This document shows positions 60,637-64,000 of a stretch of DNA of 64,000 bases, piece after piece (positions within the stretch are counted from its first letter, which is position 1; every line of letters starts with the position of its first letter). The position numbers were made by a program, and so were the translations under genes. The stretch is taken from contig JAAZBG010000305.1 of the NCBI GenBank assembly GCA_012513915.1, positions 42,800 through 106,799 on the forward strand, read 5' to 3'. Below the pieces are notes generated by a model. It was given only the letters and a program-made list of their open reading frames with translations, ran no database searches and was not told where the DNA came from. The DNA comes from Fibrobacter sp. (lineage in GTDB: Bacteria; Fibrobacterota; Chitinivibrionia; Chitinivibrionales; Chitinispirillaceae).

Positions 60637-61024
60637 TACAATTCCTTGTTCGCTGAGAGAGTACAATAAGTGGGCAGTATGTCCAATTTATTGATTTGCA
60701 TAGATGTGTCACTGAATATACCACTATTCGTTTACCATTGCACTGATCTCATCATTCCAAAATACACACATATATAATTATCTAAAATAGCTTTGTACTA
60801 TAGTAATAACATAAAAATTCGTTAAAATCATCAAAATTTGTATCAATTCACAACAAATATGGCTGTTTACGATCTATTTTTACATCAGGCAGATAATAAT
60901 CTATTCTGTTGTCTACAATTCCTGGGTTAAGCAATGCATAGCGACTCAATTGTGGATTTAGGATAATCGAAACGTGAGATTATTCAGAAATAAGCGATAT
61001 GTTTATCACCTGAAAGGATAAGCC
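60637..61024. other. 388-base intergenic region between dxs and argC
   Basis: The divergent dxs and argC genes share this AT-rich region. It contains no supported gene. It should carry both promoters, but I cannot assign -35/-10 boxes with confidence. GAAAGGATAAGCC directly before the argC ATG supplies its ribosome-binding site. Confidence 0.35.
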
Positions 61025-61972
61025 ATGTTTAAGGTGTATGTTGATGGTCAGGAGGGAACAACCGGGCTTCAGATTAATGAACGGTTAGAAAAACATTCCA
61101 ATATCGAGATCCTAAAGATTGATCCTGATAAACGGAAAGACTCATCAGAGCGGCAACGCATTCTTAATGAAGCAGATGTGGCATTCCTGTGTCTTCCTGA
61201 CGTTGCATCAAAAGAGGCTGCTGCAATGACCACAAATCCAAATACACGGCTGATTGATGCAAGTACGGCATTTAGAACCGATCCGGACTGGGTGTACGGG
61301 TTACCGGAAATGTGCAAGGGGCAGCGGGAAAAAATCCGCAATGCCAAGCGGGTATCAAATCCGGGATGTTATCCGACTGGATTTGTGCTGCTTGTAAGGC
61401 CGCTTGTTGAAAAAAGCATTGTCAGTTCAAATTATCCGTTCACCTGTCATGCTGTCAGCGGATATAGTGGGGGGGGTAAAAAACTCATTGCAACCTATGA
61501 AGCACCCGGGGCACCACATAACCATCTGATGGCCAGACCGTATGCATTTGGATTAAAACACAAACACGCTCCAGAGATGAAAATTCACGGACTGCTCGAC
61601 AGACCACCAGTATTTTCTCCATCAGTTGGCAATTATTACAAGGGAATGATCGTGATGGTTCCGTTACTGCCATATCTTTGCAACGTAAAGAATGTTACAC
61701 CTGCGTATCTGGGTGATCTTTACAATGAGTATTATGCCGGTGAACGTTTTGTAACGGTGATGCAGGTTAATGATGAGGCGTTGCTTGATGGTGGCTTTCT
61801 TGATCCGCAGGGTGTCAATGGTACAAACCTGAACCAGATATTTGTGTATGGTCACGATGATCAGATTATGCTCGTGTCAAGGCTTGACAATCTCGGAAAA
61901 GGTGCATCTGGTGCTGCAGTTCAGAATATGAACCTTATGCTTGGCTTCGATGAGGGGCTCGGGCTTGAATGA
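61025..61972 (+). CDS. argC: N-acetyl-gamma-glutamyl-phosphate reductase (short type)
   Basis: ArgC reduces N-acetylglutamyl phosphate to the semialdehyde in arginine synthesis, using NADPH. The 315-residue protein matches the short (type 2) form. It has the N-terminal VDGQEGTTGLQI, the VYGLPEMC loop, the catalytic Cys115 in SNPGCYPTG and VSGYSGGGKKLI. The GGG codons of the last motif are a run of eight G (61469-61476). It faces the carbamoyltransferase gene, also of arginine synthesis, on the opposite strand. Confidence 0.93.
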   Translation: MFKVYVDGQEGTTGLQINERLEKHSNIEILKIDPDKRKDSSERQRILNEADVAFLCLPDVASKEAAAMTTNPNTRLIDASTAFRTDPDWVYGLPEMCKGQREKIRNAKRVSNPGCYPTGFVLLVRPLVEKSIVSSNYPFTCHAVSGYSGGGKKLIATYEAPGAPHNHLMARPYAFGLKHKHAPEMKIHGLLDRPPVFSPSVGNYYKGMIVMVPLLPYLCNVKNVTPAYLGDLYNEYYAGERFVTVMQVNDEALLDGGFLDPQGVNGTNLNQIFVYGHDDQIMLVSRLDNLGKGASGAAVQNMNLMLGFDEGLGLE

Positions 61973-62035
61973 TAGTTGATTATCCGAGTTTCGGAATCAA
62001 TTGTTTGTATTGAATATCCGGTATCGTTTGATCCG

Positions 62036-62063
62036 GTAGAGACGAGGCTTGCCTTGTCCCTAC
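62036..62063. repeat. imperfect palindrome between argC and the carbamoyltransferase
   Basis: GTAGAGACGAGGC (62036-62048) and GCCTTGTCCCTAC (62051-62063) pair at 11 of 13 positions around a two-base centre. Palindromes with GTAG..GAC and GTC..CTAC ends occur widely as dispersed repeats in bacteria; the 40-bp palindrome at 18597-18636 has the same outline. It lies 11 bases past the end of the convergent carbamoyltransferase gene. Confidence 0.65.
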
Positions 62064-62074
62064 CTATCAGTCAA

Positions 62075-63001
62075 TTATGTCAGCAACGTGGCCAGAATAC
62101 CATTCTGTGCATGACGTCTGTTTTCCGCCTGCTGAAGAATTACATCAATGTTTTTCTCGACAACATCACGGGTAATCTCGTAGGTCGGATGAATCGGCAT
62201 GTCGTGCATGACGATTGCTTTGCTTCCTTCAAGAAGATCACTGTTGATCTGGAACGGCATCATGCGTGAGATACGTTCGTTTTTCAATGATTCAAACGAT
62301 TTATCATTAAAGAATTCCATATCTACCCAGCTATCAACGTAGACTATATCAACACTTGCAACAAGTTTTTTAAGCTCAGTACGTGATATTGAACTGTCAA
62401 TATCAGTAAAGTTTCCGGTAGCGTTTGCCATGTCAAGAAGTTCCTGGTCATGTGAAGGGCCGTTGATTATTGGAGTCAGTGCATAAAGATGTCCTCCGAC
62501 CCTCGGTAGTGATTCCATCAGCGAATTGAGAACGTTGTTACGGACACCGATATAGAGCATTTTTACTTTCAATGTACCGAACAGTTCCTTAGCAGTAAGT
62601 AAATCAGCAAGCGCCTGGCACGGATGGTACTTGTTGCAGCATCCGTTAATAACCGGTACCGTCGAGTATTTTGCCATTGTGTTAATGTCTTCATTGAGCT
62701 TGAGACGCGCAACGATTATGTCAACGTTTCTTCCGACATACCGGACTTCATCCTGAATTTCACCGATTGCAAAATTGCTGTCACACCAGTTTTGGTAGAA
62801 ATAAACACCGCCGAGTTCAACCATGCCTAAACCAAAAGAAAGCGCAGTTCGCGTGGATGTCTTTTGAAAAAGCATATACATACGTTTTGATTTAAGGACC
62901 TCTGCGTATTTTGATGGATCACGTTTAATCTCTGATGCTTTGTCAAGAATCTGGTTGATAAATGAACTGTCGTGGTCTTTAAGGTTTAGTAAATGAATCA
63001 T
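62075..63001 (-). CDS. ornithine carbamoyltransferase family protein
   Basis: This enzyme family joins carbamoyl phosphate to an amino group; with argC nearby, ornithine or N-acylornithine is the likely acceptor. The 308-residue protein has the carbamoyl-phosphate motif FQKTSTRTALSF (45-56) and HPCQALADLLT (126-136). The C-terminal loop is unusual: VMHDMPIHPTYEI replaces the HCLP of classic ornithine enzymes, and the ornithine-side motif reads VDSWVDMEFF. So it is a variant branch, and the substrate should be tested rather than assumed. It is convergent with argC. Confidence 0.83.
   Translation of the reverse strand: MIHLLNLKDHDSSFINQILDKASEIKRDPSKYAEVLKSKRMYMLFQKTSTRTALSFGLGMVELGGVYFYQNWCDSNFAIGEIQDEVRYVGRNVDIIVARLKLNEDINTMAKYSTVPVINGCCNKYHPCQALADLLTAKELFGTLKVKMLYIGVRNNVLNSLMESLPRVGGHLYALTPIINGPSHDQELLDMANATGNFTDIDSSISRTELKKLVASVDIVYVDSWVDMEFFNDKSFESLKNERISRMMPFQINSDLLEGSKAIVMHDMPIHPTYEITRDVVEKNIDVILQQAENRRHAQNGILATLLT

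Positions 63002-64000
<999 letters not shown>

Overview
This window comes from a Gram-negative, motile, anaerobic-looking, polysaccharide-degrading bacterium of the FCB superphylum. My best guess is Fibrobacterota (Chitinivibrionia/Chitinispirillales-like). The guess rests on several traits seen together: a T9SS-type outer-membrane protein and a pectate lyase with a T9SS-like C-terminal tail, a PEP-CTERM protein, short flagellins, ferredoxin-linked indolepyruvate oxidoreductase, the DXP isoprenoid pathway (dxs), zinc-type (Cys-rich) ribosomal proteins S4, S14 and L36, and an AT-leaning genome. This is inference; no 16S rRNA or tRNA gene was seen.

Region 1 (1-17516) is the str-S10-spc-alpha super-operon on the + strand: the end of rpoC, rpsL, rpsG, fusA, rpsJ, rplC-D-W-B, rpsS, rplV, rpsC, rplP, rpmC, rpsQ, rplN-X-E, rpsN (zinc type), rpsH, rplF-R, rpsE, rpmD, rplO, secY, infA, rpmJ, rpsM-K-D, rpoA, rplQ, closed by a strong terminator. 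tuf is missing between fusA and rpsJ, and adk and map are missing between secY and infA. Class II fructose-bisphosphate aldolase follows as its own unit with its own terminator.

Region 2 (18597-31302) is an accessory stretch rich in exported proteins. It holds a perfect 40-bp palindrome, a single-HKD phospholipase D-like protein, a secreted pectate lyase, a PorV-like outer-membrane protein, an Ig-domain lipoprotein next to a collagen-like secreted protein with a 9-bp repeat tract, a GH1 beta-glucosidase, a large exported protein ending in a formylglycine-generating-enzyme-like domain, and a STAS protein. Remnants of a P-type ATPase and of an AAA ATPase lie between the collagen-like gene and the GH1 gene.

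Region 3 (31590-40381) has MoxR and DUF58, an M20 amidohydrolase overlapping an RlmM-like methyltransferase, and a compact iorA-iorB-paaK-ACT operon for fermentation or activation of aryl/2-oxo acids. Region 4 (40382-46249) is scarred. A stranded duplicate of the 3' end of a membrane glycosyltransferase, a possible group II intron 3' remnant and a truncated methyltransferase flank a large hybrid sensor kinase and the intact glycosyltransferase.

Region 5 (46250-58578) is a - strand glycan-assembly operon (GT2 with TPR, asparagine synthetase, GT4, four methyltransferases), followed on the + strand by a PEP-CTERM protein and three short flagellin paralogues. The first flagellin has a near-consensus sigma-28 promoter. 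The first and third share conserved leader blocks. The arrangement suggests surface or flagellar glycosylation. Region 6 (58756-64000) has dxs, argC (short type), an ornithine-carbamoyltransferase-family gene and the 5' part of tgt. At least three kinds of intergenic palindromic repeat are scattered through the window.
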